Shown here one piece after another: positions 22,415 through 33,782 of a stretch of DNA of 64,000 nt (positions are counted from its first letter, which is position 1; every line of letters starts with the position of its first letter). This DNA is from Arthonia radiata (Eukaryota; Ascomycota; Arthoniomycetes; Arthoniales; Arthoniaceae): contig PSQN01000016.1 in NCBI GenBank assembly GCA_002989075.1, positions 372,001-436,000 of the forward strand, read 5' to 3'. The notes under the pieces were generated by a model, which was not told where the DNA came from, did not search any database, and saw only the letters and a list, made by a program, of their open reading frames with translations. The position numbers were made by a program, and so were the translations under genes.

Positions 22415-23577
22415 TCATTTCGAGTCGACATTCAGAAACTCATCAAACGGATTGACCTCCGGATCGACCAACTCGGCGGAGCGTGGCGGCGTGGGGTACC
22501 GGTTGCCGTGCTGTGCCCATTGCACCAGGGCATCGTCGGGATATTTGCTCTCAGCAGCCTGTAACCAATGAGCTGATTAGCCTTTTGCCGCGAGGCATGC
22601 AGAAACATACACAAGAGACGAAAAGGAAAGCAGGTCACCGGACGTGACTGCGCTGGGGCTGATTTACATTGTAATGGTTCGCCCAAGGCGGACTGTCATG
22701 CTGCTGCCATGACTGCAGATGCGACGGCGCATGCTCGCTCTGCGTAGATGACCAGGAGCCCCAGCTGTCTTCGTGGCTGCCGCGCGACCAATACTGCGAA
22801 TCGGATCGTGAAGCTGGCGTACTCGTTGATGACACGTTGGGTGAATACGTGTAGGAGCTAGGATAGCTGCTGCCGGCGGTGCTCGCGTGGTGCAATGGCG
22901 TGGCGTAATAGCCCGAGTGCTGCACAGATGCCGTCCATGGCGATTGCGTCACAGCAGGTAATGAGTACCTCGAGTGGTCGACACCAGTGTACGCGGTGGA
23001 TTCCAAAAGCGGCGGTGATGGTGGGGGCGGCGGTGATGGCTGAGCACAGAATTGATACCCCAGCGAACGCGAGTCACTGTGGTCATATGACTGACCGAAG
23101 AGGTTGAGATGCTGGACGTCGAAGTTGCCTCGCGCTGACGAAGATACCGACGGTGGATCTAATGTCCGCCTTCGGCGGGCGGGGCCAACTTTTACGCCGA
23201 CGGAGTGCTCGATCTCGCGACTCGGACTGCGCTCTGGGCTGGCGGAGGGTGATGCAGAGCCACGCTCGAGTTCCTCCAGACGACGCTTGAGCTTTTGACC
23301 TGATGAGGTGACAGTGTTAGGAGGATGCCACGGACTGTTGCAGGTCGAAGGATTGCATAACAATAATGAAAGGTCACGTACGATAATTACGTTGTGCAAT
23401 GCGGTTCTGAATGCGTCGACGCTCGGCCAGGTCGGAAACCTGTGTCCAGTCCTCGTTTGGCTGTGCGTTTTTGCTGAAGGCACTGCTGTTGCTGTGTGCG
23501 CCTGTATATCGCGGCGTATGTGTTTGGGAGGATGTGTAAGGAGAGGAAGCGGTCCGGCGAGGGGGGTTGTGAGCCAT
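22415..23577 (-). CDS. bZIP transcription factor with short zipper (three exons)
   Basis: Exons 23382-23577, 22668-23299 and 22415-22558. Introns are 81 bp (GTACGT donor) and 109 bp (GTAAAT donor, TTACAG acceptor). Total 323 aa. Basic region at residues 53-72: RRRIQNRIAQRNYRQKLKRR, with the NxxAQRxYR signature of fungal AP-1-like bZIPs. Intron 1 cuts the Arg codon of NYR. The zipper is short (Leu 69, 73, 76) and then Ser/Pro-rich. The middle has a Pro run and many Ser, Tyr and Gln residues, as in activation regions. The last exon adds AAESKYPDDALVQWAQHGNR and ends FDEFLNVDSK. A nuclear DNA-binding regulator; target genes are unknown. Confidence 0.87.
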
Positions 23578-26500
23578 GATGATGGATGACGCGAGGAGGG
23601 TTGGGATAGACAGTTCGGGTAGGGCAGCAGTAGTGAGGAGGATCAGTTATGCTTATGGAAAAAGGTGCAAAACGAGGAAAGAGAGGGAGGAGGCGGAGGA
23701 GATATAGGCTTCTGAGCAGAGCAGAGCAGAGCAAGCACGACCGCTACTTGCCAGCAATGGGCCTATGGGAAACGGATAGCTGCACCAGCAATACAAATAA
23801 CGAGTGGCATTCGAGATGGGGCCAGAGAAGCGATCCTCGAGACTTGCATGCACTACATCCCGGCAAGACCCATACTTTTTATTCTGCCATACCGCCTCCT
23901 CCCACGCCCTGTAGGAAGGAAGCGAGAATGGACGCACGGACGAAGCAGGCAAGCGATGGAAACCGGACACCCCTGTCCCCCCGGCGCACCCGTTATTCCA
24001 CACCACCCTCCGCCCACACCACCCTCTTGCGCGCCCGCTAGCGCCTACGGATGGGGACGAGGTCCAGCTCTCGAGCGCGCGGATCATGCCGCCCAGTGCG
24101 TGCTCCTCCGTGCATCATCATCAACAAGCAAGCTGTTCCTGAGCCTACTCTGCTGTTGGCCTCTCCCACGCAAACGCCCTCCGCAAGGCTACTGATCCTA
24201 CTCTATCCCAACTACGAACACCTTGCCCCTCGTTACTTTGTCACTATTTCCAACCACCACTATGTCCCCTGCCCATCACACCCGGGTCCGTGCGTGCAAT
24301 CAACACACAACTCGGCAGGTCTGTGGGCATCCCTGCTGCAAATGGCGGAACCGCTTCTGAGTGGATAGTGAGCATGCTACCACACGTGGACGCCATGCAG
24401 CCTCGCAAGAAGCTATTTCGCGGTACACAAGACTTCGCTACATCTCACCCTCGCAGCCAGGTACCCCATCGGTCCCCTGCTCGGGCACGCGCGCCTGTTG
24501 TGGGCTGCATGAGCACCACGAGGGTACAACGATTCCTCATCACCAGCCTTACCGCTGCACGCACACCACGGTTCGCAGCTCGGCCACCAGAAGCGTCGGT
24601 CAGCTGTGACTATACTTGCGCCAAGAGGGGACTAGCGCAGCCCAACAGGCCGCCCCAAAATTGTGCGCGTCCACGACTCAATCGTCTCGCTCTTCTGTCG
24701 CAACAACTGTCCTTCTGCAGCATTTGCGCTTTTCTGGTGCCCGGCATCAGCGCGCGCCGTATCGGCCGCCAGAACTCCGAGCGATCCTTTGGGTAGAGGA
24801 AGGATTCTTTGACGTGCTTCTCCTCGAAACCTTCCGCTTCCTCATCCCTTCCGAGCGTTCCGCACTAGGCGATCTTCCGCGCGTTGCAGCTCTGGGGCCA
24901 CCCCGCCGGGTCCTTTTACATTGTCTGCTCTGGGCATGGCGTAGAGCGGCTCATTGCCGGCCGGAGCCTAAGGTGTCCCGCGCAACAAGACCAGATGGCC
25001 TGTCTACTTTGCACGGCGCCGAAGTGTATCACCTATTAGTGATGAAGCATGAACTACGACAGATGCGGCCATCACCAGAGCACTTCAGCCCTGGCAGGCT
25101 CACTACTTCGTCTTTCTGGAGCACATCCTGGAATAGCTGAGCCAATACGAGCTATCCCAGATGCAGGCTTCCCCTTTAGTCATCCGAGCAGGCCCTCCTG
25201 ACCCTGAAGCGACCGAACCGAGACGTGCAAATACGTACACGCCTTCAGCCGCGGGCAAGGCCAAGCGACGTCACCTTCGTGTTGTACACAGCATCGCAAG
25301 AGCCATGACAGGCAAATTCAGCACACTTGTCAATTACTGGAGCTTTACTACTCGACATGTGTCCGCTGAAAATATTCAGCATGCGAAAAACAGAAGTTAA
25401 CCCGACAAAAGTTTCAATATGCCAGTTTCGAAACACAGCTATTTGTGGTATCTGCGAAATTACGAAGTACAGGCCACGATCCCACGCATCCCTACGGGGC
25501 TTCTATTGACCACTGACTAAGCGCACGCGAGCAATACCTAATCTCGATCGACTTTGATTATATGTTATGGATGAGCACCCGGCGTTACTAACGTATCTGG
25601 CGAAGCGGCCGCGTGCGCCAAATGATGATGTGCGGACGGCAGTCTCAGTACTCGAAACTCCATCGAATGATAAGCACAAGGCGATCTGAAAGACTGCAAA
25701 GCACTTTAAACAAGCGCGGGAGGAGTACCTTGGGGCCAGAAGAAGCCAACATCAGGGCTACCCGCCCAGGAACTGCAATAGCAACCCGCCGCGTCTGTTG
25801 CCTGTCGATCATGATTGGGTCTGCGGCCTTGGCTACTCAAGAGTCAGTCCATTGTCCCGACTTGGTTAACTTCTACCAACTGCCGAGGGCGCTTTCTCGC
25901 ACGCATGACTCAGGACTTTCCGCAAAACAGTTCGCCGTAAAACCCGTTGAAGCGCAGACCGCATGCACGGTTTCACGGTCAAAGACGCTTGCAGCAGTCG
26001 TCCGCCTCAATGATCTGGTACCTGATTACACTCTGCGCGCGCGCGCAAATTGTACCTGACGCGCGGCGGCCGCATGAGTCAAGGCGCTGGCGAGAGGGAT
26101 TACACGCGCACTCCTGCCAGAAACACGTTGCACCATCGTGGCTGGCCCCTCCCAGGCAACTACCCTTTCTGGCTGTTGCAAATTGTAGACTGGGAGATCG
26201 GAGCCCTCGGATCCGACAACTAAATACAGCCTCGAGTCAAGTAACCACCAAAGAAGAAGCTCGCAGAGACGACAGATCGTCTCTTCGCGACCGTGCACAC
26301 GCATACTGGATCTGGATGCGGCCCTCCCACTTCCCTTGCACCTCCTCTCAATGGTCTAGTGTCCACTCGGCAAGAGGACAGGTCCATTCTCTAAATGATC
26401 CCTTGCGAAAGTGTCCATCCGAAGCGGGATGCTGTTTCCACATCACTAGAAGTAGTGGTTGCTCGGCAGAAGCCATCTTTAGGGCGCGTGTGGAGGCTAC

Positions 26501-28223
26501 CGTGCCTTTTCTCGCGCGGTCAGTATTGGCCGCACGGCCTTATTGTCTTTGGACGCACGGTATGTATAACACGCCAGAGCCAAGTTACTTGTTGCAACGG
26601 AACGCAATTGCCCATTGGGTGCATACGTTGGCCTAGACGAAGCAAGATGCTTGCGGGGCAGCTATAAGATGCTCACTCTGTTATACTATGCAGCGATCAG
26701 CACTAGAAACGTTTCGCCCAGGAGATCATGCGAGAGTCAGTCGCGATGGATAGCCGCACGTCTCTCCTGCACGGTCGCGTAGTCCATCCCGCACGCTCCG
26801 AACGGCGCCATCGACCAGATGTGGTAATACGCAACGAGTTGTCCCCGTTCGGACACTCTGGCTTGGGAGGGATGACACGAACTCAATATTTCGGTTCAAG
26901 AACAGCGCGAGTGCCATGGCGCAACGGTCTTTGGCAATCGTACACGAAGGAGCCGAATGCGGATGAAGATGCACATCAACGAGCTTGAAACATGCGCCCT
27001 TGCAGTGATGTGGAATTGAGCAAGCCCCGAGACTGCTGATCAGTCGTCGATCCTCACGCTGCCACGTGTGGTGTCAGATTGTGGGGCGCTTTCGCATGGC
27101 AGATCGTCGAGTAATGCCTGACCTGCGTTTCGCGCAACGGCGCTCCATTCGCTGTCCGCCGAAAAGTCAGTTGAGGAATCCACGGCTTGGCTGCGGAGTA
27201 AAGCTTGGCCCCTATCGAATTTCGTACTCAAGTCCCTGACTGGTTGCGATCTAATTCGGGACCGAGAAATCTCGGCGCGCGTGCAGCTGCTATGTATCCC
27301 AAGCGTGACGTCGTATCGCCACGTTGCGCTCGAGACTGCATGCATTTAGCAGCAGCACCTTGCAAGGCTGTAGCACAGATTCAGGTGCGGAAGTCTAGAA
27401 CGTCTGCTCCAAGCGCTCAGGTGCGCAGTCTTGTGCAGGTTCGTCTTTCGCTTTGTGCCACAGACGTCATGCTAGGTTTGCGAAGCGGTGACTCTTGAGA
27501 CTTATCGAATGTTGCGGCTCCACGGAAAACGCTCAAAGCAAACGGGGTGGTAGATTGAGGCCCTTTGCGCAGGCGGTGACCTCTACTCCGTATGCAAGCA
27601 CAAGACCGCACAGAAACGACGGGGTCCGGTAGTACACCCTGGCTCCTGGGCGTGCTTGGACAGCCTGGTGGGGCAACGCCTGGAGGTGTGACGCCAGCAA
27701 ACACACTTTGAAGCTTCCCCAGACACCAATTCTTTGGACAACAACCCAACAAGGCAGTCAAGCGGTGACTCTAAGCCTCGTGAGGTCGCATCCATGCCTG
27801 CAATCATCACTTGGGCGCCCTCGTACACACATCACAGGCAACAGCATCCGCCAAGGCAGTGACTCCGCGAGAATAGGCAACAATAATGCGACGTAGCCAA
27901 AGGGCACTCCTGCAAGCCACGCCCGGCACAGCAACTTCCACTTGCATGGAGCGGTGAACAAATCCACAATATAGCCTCGCCTAAATTTCTCAAACCAGAC
28001 CCGCGCCGTGTTGGCCAATGTCTCGTGACAAGGCCAGTTGATTGATCAGCTCCTGTTCGTACACTTCTTGACTCACATTCTAAAGTACAAGCCTGCAGCC
28101 AACACTTCCATTACCCAAATACAGTAGTACCGGAACCACCGAAGGGCATGCCATCCTTAAGAACTTCGACACCGCTGAAAACTCTGCTCTCGGTCAGAAG
28201 TATACTTCTCTGAAGTATGCGCG
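23578..28223. other. 4.6-kb gene-free stretch upstream of bZIP gene
   Basis: It runs from the bZIP start to the 3' end of the Fpg gene. Open frames up to 229 codons exist on + (25947-26636), but they are Arg/Ser/Ala-biased with no domain, no homology I recognise and no Kozak-like start, so I reject them. A 14-bp alternating purine-pyrimidine palindrome TGCGCGCGCGCGCA lies at 26034-26047. The stretch may be a long upstream control region or untranslated leader of the bZIP gene, or may hold unannotated noncoding RNA. Confidence 0.45.
23670..23702 (-). promoter_or_regulatory. Pyrimidine-rich tract before bZIP start
   Basis: Purine-only to near-purine on +, hence CT-rich on the coding strand, about 95-125 bp before the ATG. 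CT tracts are common just upstream of transcription starts in filamentous fungi. Confidence 0.5.
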
Positions 28224-29591
28224 CTACTTCCTGCCGCCTTTGCTTCTACGAGCACTCTTGCGTGCATTGCTGGGCGCGCTCTTGACGGCATCAGTAGCCT
28301 TTGCATCGGACACAGGCTTCTTCTTCGACCTTGGCTTGCCCGATGGCTCATCGTCCTCGTGCTTCGATTTCCCCCGTGCCCCCCGTCTTGACTTTGGTGC
28401 CGGCTCCTCATCCACATCCTCATCAGTCCCCTCAGGTCCTTCTGCGTCGTCATCATCTTCCTTCGCGACCTTCGACTTCCTCTTCTTCGACGGCCTGCCC
28501 TCCGCTTCCTCCTCCTGTTTCGCAACGGCTCCAGGGCCGTGTCCTTGCCTACTTGGCACAACCGCACTGGTCCGTCCGCCAACGGTGATCCGCACAATCT
28601 TCTCACCGCTGGGAAGTACACCCGCATTCTCTGTCTTGTCCAAGCGCCAGCGATGCCGCATGAGCCAGTCGTCAGGAAACTTGTGAGAGTCACCCAGCGC
28701 GTCGATCGCCGCAATCTTGCAGACCGACTTCAGCTGCTCGGCTAATCTCTTGATCTCGTTCTCGTTCAGCGCATTCGCTATCTTCTCGGGATGTATTTGC
28801 GCGTGGAACAGTACCTCGTCCGCTACCCAATTCCCCACACCGCTTAGCGCATGCTGATCAAGCAGAAATGCTTTGATCGCCACTTTGCGTTTCGTTAATG
28901 TCTCGTCCAGCCAGTCCGGCGTCAGCTTGTCGGCCTCAAGCACGGGATCAGGCCCGTTCGATGCGAGCGGCTCGGTATCGCGGATACTCTTGCCACTTTC
29001 CGGGTGCACCATCTGTATCTTCGAGAAACGACGACCGTCCACGAACGCGAATTCTGTGACCTCTCCTGAGTCCGACGTGGCTTCAAACAGCATCTTTGCG
29101 AAGCGCGGCGGCCATTCGTCTTTAGGCACCTCTTGGGGCCTCTCCGCGCTCTCATCCTCACCATCGACCGCCTCCTCGTCCTCATCTTCGTCTTTCGCCG
29201 TCTTCCGCTTATCCCGCTTACCGCCATCCTCCTTCCTGCCTTCCGTCTTCCCCTCCCAATACTCGACACCTTTTCCCTTCGACCCCTTGTACTTGACCCA
29301 CCCGGTCATCCCAAAATGAAACAGCGGGTGTGGCGGGCTCTCCATCTCCAGCCAGAAATACTTGCCCAGGCGGCCCACATCTTTCACTTTCTTCCCGGCG
29401 AGACTCTTACAAAAGGACGCGGCGTCTAGGCCGGTCTTGGCTGTGTCGAAGATCTTCGGGTCGTTGTGGAGCGTCGCGGGGTTCGAGTTTGTGGCGGGCG
29501 GACAGTAGGACGCGCGTAGGGTGTGCGGGGTGGAGAGGAGGTAGAGGCGGAGGAAGTGGGTTGCGCGGTGGACTTCGGGGAGCTCGGGCAT
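28224..29591 (-). CDS. Formamidopyrimidine-DNA glycosylase (Fpg family, plant/fungal type)
   Basis: One exon, 455 aa. It starts MPELPEVHRATHFL; Pro2 and Glu3 are the catalytic N-terminus after Met removal. Lys77 in RLGKYFWLE and FHFGMTGW match the N-terminal beta-sandwich. A charged insert at about 102-150 (Lys, then Asp/Glu) splits this domain. The H2TH motif is at about 242-270 (AFLLDQHALSGVGNWVADEV). The C-terminal finger region is the zincless type, ending GGRTSAVVPSRQG with no Cys4 zinc set. The last ~100 residues are Lys/Arg and Asp/Glu-rich, probably nuclear-localising. It excises oxidised purines in base excision repair and has AP-lyase activity. Confidence 0.93.
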   Translation of the reverse strand: MPELPEVHRATHFLRLYLLSTPHTLRASYCPPATNSNPATLHNDPKIFDTAKTGLDAASFCKSLAGKKVKDVGRLGKYFWLEMESPPHPLFHFGMTGWVKYKGSKGKGVEYWEGKTEGRKEDGGKRDKRKTAKDEDEDEEAVDGEDESAERPQEVPKDEWPPRFAKMLFEATSDSGEVTEFAFVDGRRFSKIQMVHPESGKSIRDTEPLASNGPDPVLEADKLTPDWLDETLTKRKVAIKAFLLDQHALSGVGNWVADEVLFHAQIHPEKIANALNENEIKRLAEQLKSVCKIAAIDALGDSHKFPDDWLMRHRWRLDKTENAGVLPSGEKIVRITVGGRTSAVVPSRQGHGPGAVAKQEEEAEGRPSKKRKSKVAKEDDDDAEGPEGTDEDVDEEPAPKSRRGARGKSKHEDDEPSGKPRSKKKPVSDAKATDAVKSAPSNARKSARRSKGGRK

Positions 29592-30342
29592 GCTGAGGAC
29601 GGGGATTCAGGAGTGAGAGTTATGTGGCCGGCGAGTAGGGTCTATGCTTGATTTGGAGCATGATGCATCATGAGCGGGTGGAGTGAGGCCACAAACTGGT
29701 CGGTCGCTAGAGAAGGCAGTATAACGATAACCTTCTTTCGTCTCACTGTCGAGAGAGCTTGATGCAGGTACATTTTCTGACGTAACGCGTCAGCTTGGCA
29801 CGTGCGCACGCGCCTTTCTCGTGTCACATCTCGCTCTTGCGTTTCTTTCTTTTCCTTCTCTTGCCTATCGTCTACACACATAGAGACATCAGCCATCCCT
29901 GAACAGCAGTCATTATGAACCATATCACCAGGAAACCACATCTGACTCCAGCACCATCCAGCAACGCTTTTCCGATGCCAATCTCACAGCTCAGTTTCTC
30001 ATTCTTACCCTCGATTGCCTTTTGGCAGTTTCTTGCACATCTAGACCATCGACGGCTCAGCAAACCTCACTACGAGAAAACACTCAGTGCTTAAAACGCG
30101 AAAAATGTTGATCGTTTCTTTGCCGTCATTTTTTTGCTGATACTGGCGTGCTGCAAGCTGGTAAACATAAAATGTATACTTTGCTGTTATCCTCAAACAC
30201 GATGCAAAGAACAACGATGTTGTGTGTTGGTCAAGCAGAGACAGTTGGAGAACATGGCTTGAGAGGCTCATAAAAAGATTCTGCATCTCTCCTGTCTCCT
30301 TTGAATCCCCATCCTTGCGAGCTGTGTCCTCAAGGTTACACC
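29592..30342. promoter_or_regulatory. Divergent promoter region, Fpg gene (-) and unknown gene (+)
   Basis: 751 bp. A CT-rich tract TTCTTTCTTTTCCTTCTC at about 29844-29861 lies some 480 bp upstream of the + gene. Nothing else identified. Confidence 0.4.
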
Positions 30343-31655
30343 ATGTCCAATCCTGATGCACCTAAAGTGCCCGTCAATTGGTTGTTAGTAGTGTATGATG
30401 CAGAGCGGCTCGCTCTAACGGTCATGGCCAACGTTCTTCTTTGCACATTTGAATGCAGACTTCTCAAATTCACGAGAGAGCAGTCGATTCCCAATCAGCC
30501 TCTACGTATTCACTTGAACGCATCTAACAGAGCAAACGATAGGTTTCCGGGTGGACCTGCCACCAAGCAGGAAGAGTTCGAGATCCGCAACCTGCTTACG
30601 GCATGCCCGGGCAACTTCATTCAGATCCTGATTGGCTCAGAAGGGCAGCTGCCACAGGAGTTGCACGTTCCAATCTTTTGGAGACATGAGCTGGCCCCTG
30701 GAAGCACTGATTTACGAATCAATCCCACGGATCAACGCATTGGTTTGGAGCATTCGTTTCATCTCAGAGGATCTCAAATCTCCGACGCCGAGGTCCTTTC
30801 CACCAAGGTCGGAGGGGTGTTTTCCGTGACCAGACAATTGGACAAAGACTCCCCAGTTGCCGAATTGCGATACTGTTCGCCGTGGCTTCGACTCCACCAA
30901 ACGGACAATCTTGCCGATCGCACGACCTGGTCATTTACTGCCGCGAGCAGGGGTTACGCCCTGATCCTTACAGAGATGCCGAGACAAGAGACACCTTCTC
31001 GTGCGCAATTTTCGATTGTGCAAGTAACTACGAATGACGACCAAGCACCGACCAGGGTTGATAATGTCAACCACACCGAGTGTGAGCTCCCAAGCGATAA
31101 GCAGCAAGGACAGGAGTGTGAATTCCTCAAGCACATCCGCGACATAACGCGTCTTACCCGGGTGGACTATCCGGGAGCACAGTTGATGGTAGTGATGGCA
31201 CGTCCACGAACTTTTCTTCGACAGACGGATGAGGTGCAAGAGTGTACGCAAATCCGCTGCGTTGTGAGTACCGACAAGAGTGGTTAGGGTCCGATACGAA
31301 AGCTGACATGGACTAGTTCTCCGCATGGCACCCAGTACACCCTGACTTGCCCGGCACTGTAAGAGTCAACAGTGACCTTCAAGAGCAGACGATCACCAGC
31401 GACTTCCTACCCGGTGCTGTTCAGAACCGAAGAGAGTTGAATGTCGAGACCTTGAAACTGGATTTGGACTTCGGAGCAGAAATCATCAAGAGAGCTTACG
31501 GGAGTCTGGATCCATTCATTTGTGTCAGCCTTGCGCATCTGTCATCGCAACCGAACCCAAGCTTCATGTTCGATGGTCTTCGCAAATCAATCATTGTGGA
31601 CACAGGGAGCCGGCGCGTGATATTGAAGCTCAAATCCTTGCCTGGAGGAATGTGA
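30343..31655 (+). CDS. Unknown protein, two exons
   Basis: Exon 1 30343-31263 and exon 2 31317-31655, with a 53-bp intron (donor GTGAGT, branch GCTGAC, acceptor CTAG). Total 419 aa. The start is the ATG at 30343 (CACCATGT context); the frame's first codon is TTG. After a short hydrophobic N-terminal segment (about residues 10-30), the protein has alternating beta-type stretches and no Cys cluster or long helix. Blocks LRIHLNASNRAND and FIQILIGSEGQLPQELHVP look structured. I do not recognise the family. The clean in-frame splice and long open frame argue that it is real. Confidence 0.65.
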
Positions 31656-32400
31656 TGTTGACGCCTGGCACTAGATGCGAGGTAGGGGTCGTCAGGAGCT
31701 TTCCCGTCAAAGGATGCCCCGTGTACTGTTGCCCTACTTTAGAGAGCGTGCAATTGTAATCGTTGTGTCCAGTCTATGAAGAAGTACATTGATTGTTTCA
31801 ACAGCATTGGCAATTCTTTGCGTTCGGTATCTGGTTAAGAATCTTTCTGCAAGACAGCGTTAGGGGAGGGATGCTGGATGAAAGGTGAGCTGGAGCTGCC
31901 ATCTTTTAAGAGATGGGTGTGCTCATGACATTGAGAATATCTCTGCGGCCACCAAGCAGTGTCGTAGTATCAAAGCCTTTATGATCAACTAGCTAAGACG
32001 AGACTAGTAGCCGCCCCTCTCCAGCGCCAAGCCCACTAGTGACTACTCGCACCTCTTCCTTCACGCTTCGTCCCGTCCGCGTACATCATTCGCTTGTTGT
32101 TCATCCATTCCATGTGAATCGCTCCGTGCGTAGCTTCGGACGACCGACAATAGATCCTGTTACGGATTTCCTCTCGCGAACCATGGTTCTGTATGATTGT
32201 GATACTGGACGTGCCAGATGGCAACCCGGGTAGAGGACAAGTCTCGTCGGCCCCTGAAGGATCAAGTGGACGGACGAGGTGGCCAACCTTCTTTTTACAC
32301 TTCAACAGCGTAGTGTTGGCTCATGCGCGTCAAACCACGCTATCGAGCTAGATACATAGGTAAGTAGGTCTGTAGTCAAGCAGGCGGCTCAACCTCCACC
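31656..32400. other. Intergenic, upstream of the hydrolase gene
   Basis: 745 bp with no conserved frame. The last bases form a strong start context (CTCCACCATGG) for the hydrolase. Confidence 0.5.
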
Positions 32401-33585
32401 ATGGACCTCCCATCGCTCTTCTGGACCGCGTTTCAGATCCTCTTACTATCGGCGCTCGGCTACTGCTCATTCCTTGCGCTCATCGCCATCCCGTACTTTC
32501 AGAACCATGTGATATACCTGCATAAGTGGAAGATGACCTGGTTTCAAGACGTCAATGTACCCGAGCAGTGGGGTTTCCTGCACAATCAAGTCACTCCCTT
32601 CCTTCTCAATACTCCGGACGGAGAGACACTGCACGCCTGGCACGTTCTCCCGCTCGAGCTATACCGCCGCCATGAGGACACACTGCTCTCCGAACCCTCG
32701 GGTCTCGCCTCAGACATCACTAAACGGCACTGTTTCAAGCTCCTACAGGCCGATCCGAGGACGCTACTCGTCCTATACTTACATGGTGCGGGAGGGACCG
32801 TGGCCGCGGGTGTCCGTCCGCAAAGTTATCGCGCTTGCTATGACGGCGCGCCCGATCGGATCCATACTGTTGTCGTCGAGTATCGTGGCTTCGGCGTCAG
32901 CACTGGCGAACCCTCTGAGCACGGACTCATTACGGACGCGCTCACGCTTGCGGACTGGGCTACGAACACCGCCGGCATCCCACCTGAGCGCATCGTCGTA
33001 TATGGTCAGTCGCTCGGCACTGCAGTCGCTATTGCATTGGCGCATCGCCTGGCTTTGCGGCCTGAGCCCGTTTGCTTCGCAGGCATGGTGCTTATAGCGC
33101 CTTTTGCGGACGTCGAGACCTTAACGCGGACGTACCGCGTGGCCGGCATCATTCCCCTCCTATCGCCTCTGGCCCACTTCCCAGTGTTGATGAAATACTT
33201 CAACAGCTTCATCGTGAGCAAGTGGCGGAGCGGGGAGCGGCTGAGTGAGCTTATGCGTGCTTATGAGAAGCATGCGATGAACACCGGCAAAGAGTACGAC
33301 ATCACTCTAATGCACGCAGAAGACGACACCGACATCCCTTGGGTGCACACTGAGATGCTGTACGAGCGTGCTGTCAATGCTATCAGCGCTCTGAGAAATG
33401 AAGACCAAAACCCGGACACGAAAACGCGGCTGAGCAAAAGAGAGATCAGAGCTGGGGGTTGGACGGTCCAGCATAACTCGGAGCGTGGCACTATCAGAAA
33501 GCAGATCGTGAAGTGGGGGAACCACACAACTATCCAGGGTTACCCGGTAGTAAGCCTCGCTATCCTGAAGGCGTTTGGCATTTGA
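32401..33585 (+). CDS. Membrane-anchored alpha/beta hydrolase, ABHD12/13-like
   Basis: One exon, 394 aa, start in CACCATGG context. N-terminal transmembrane helix, about residues 7-31 (FWTAFQILLLSALGYCSFLA). The hydrolase fold has the oxyanion-hole motif LHGAGG at 127-132 and the nucleophile elbow GQSLG with Ser204. A probable acid lies in HAEDDTDIPW (Asp308/309/311), and His375 is in GNHTT. The order and YRGFGVSTGEPSEHG block match ABHD12/ABHD13-type serine hydrolases, which in animals act on lysophospholipids or remove S-acyl groups at membranes. Substrate here is unknown. All triad positions are present, so it should be active. Confidence 0.88.
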   Translation: MDLPSLFWTAFQILLLSALGYCSFLALIAIPYFQNHVIYLHKWKMTWFQDVNVPEQWGFLHNQVTPFLLNTPDGETLHAWHVLPLELYRRHEDTLLSEPSGLASDITKRHCFKLLQADPRTLLVLYLHGAGGTVAAGVRPQSYRACYDGAPDRIHTVVVEYRGFGVSTGEPSEHGLITDALTLADWATNTAGIPPERIVVYGQSLGTAVAIALAHRLALRPEPVCFAGMVLIAPFADVETLTRTYRVAGIIPLLSPLAHFPVLMKYFNSFIVSKWRSGERLSELMRAYEKHAMNTGKEYDITLMHAEDDTDIPWVHTEMLYERAVNAISALRNEDQNPDTKTRLSKREIRAGGWTVQHNSERGTIRKQIVKWGNHTTIQGYPVVSLAILKAFGI

Positions 33586-33782
33586 AGGACGGGCTTTCGG
33601 TAAGCCTGGATGCTTAGTTGTATCGGTACTGTGCAAAATTCATCATATTCAATGCTGGACTATACGGCAATATCTTGGGCCAACCTGATTCGAGCTTGAT
33701 AATATCAATTGCCTTCAAGATCGTCAGCAAGATGTGAACATGTACTGGCCGCCGTCTTCAACGAAGTGAGGACGACACAACT

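Noticed and set aside
24290-25140. ORFs of 168 and 174 codons on + upstream of the bZIP gene
   Set aside because: Overlap each other in different frames and look like chance frames in GC-rich DNA.
25947-26636. 229-codon ORF on +
   Set aside because: Arg/Ser/Ala-biased, no domain, no splice or start support, overlapping open frames on both strands.
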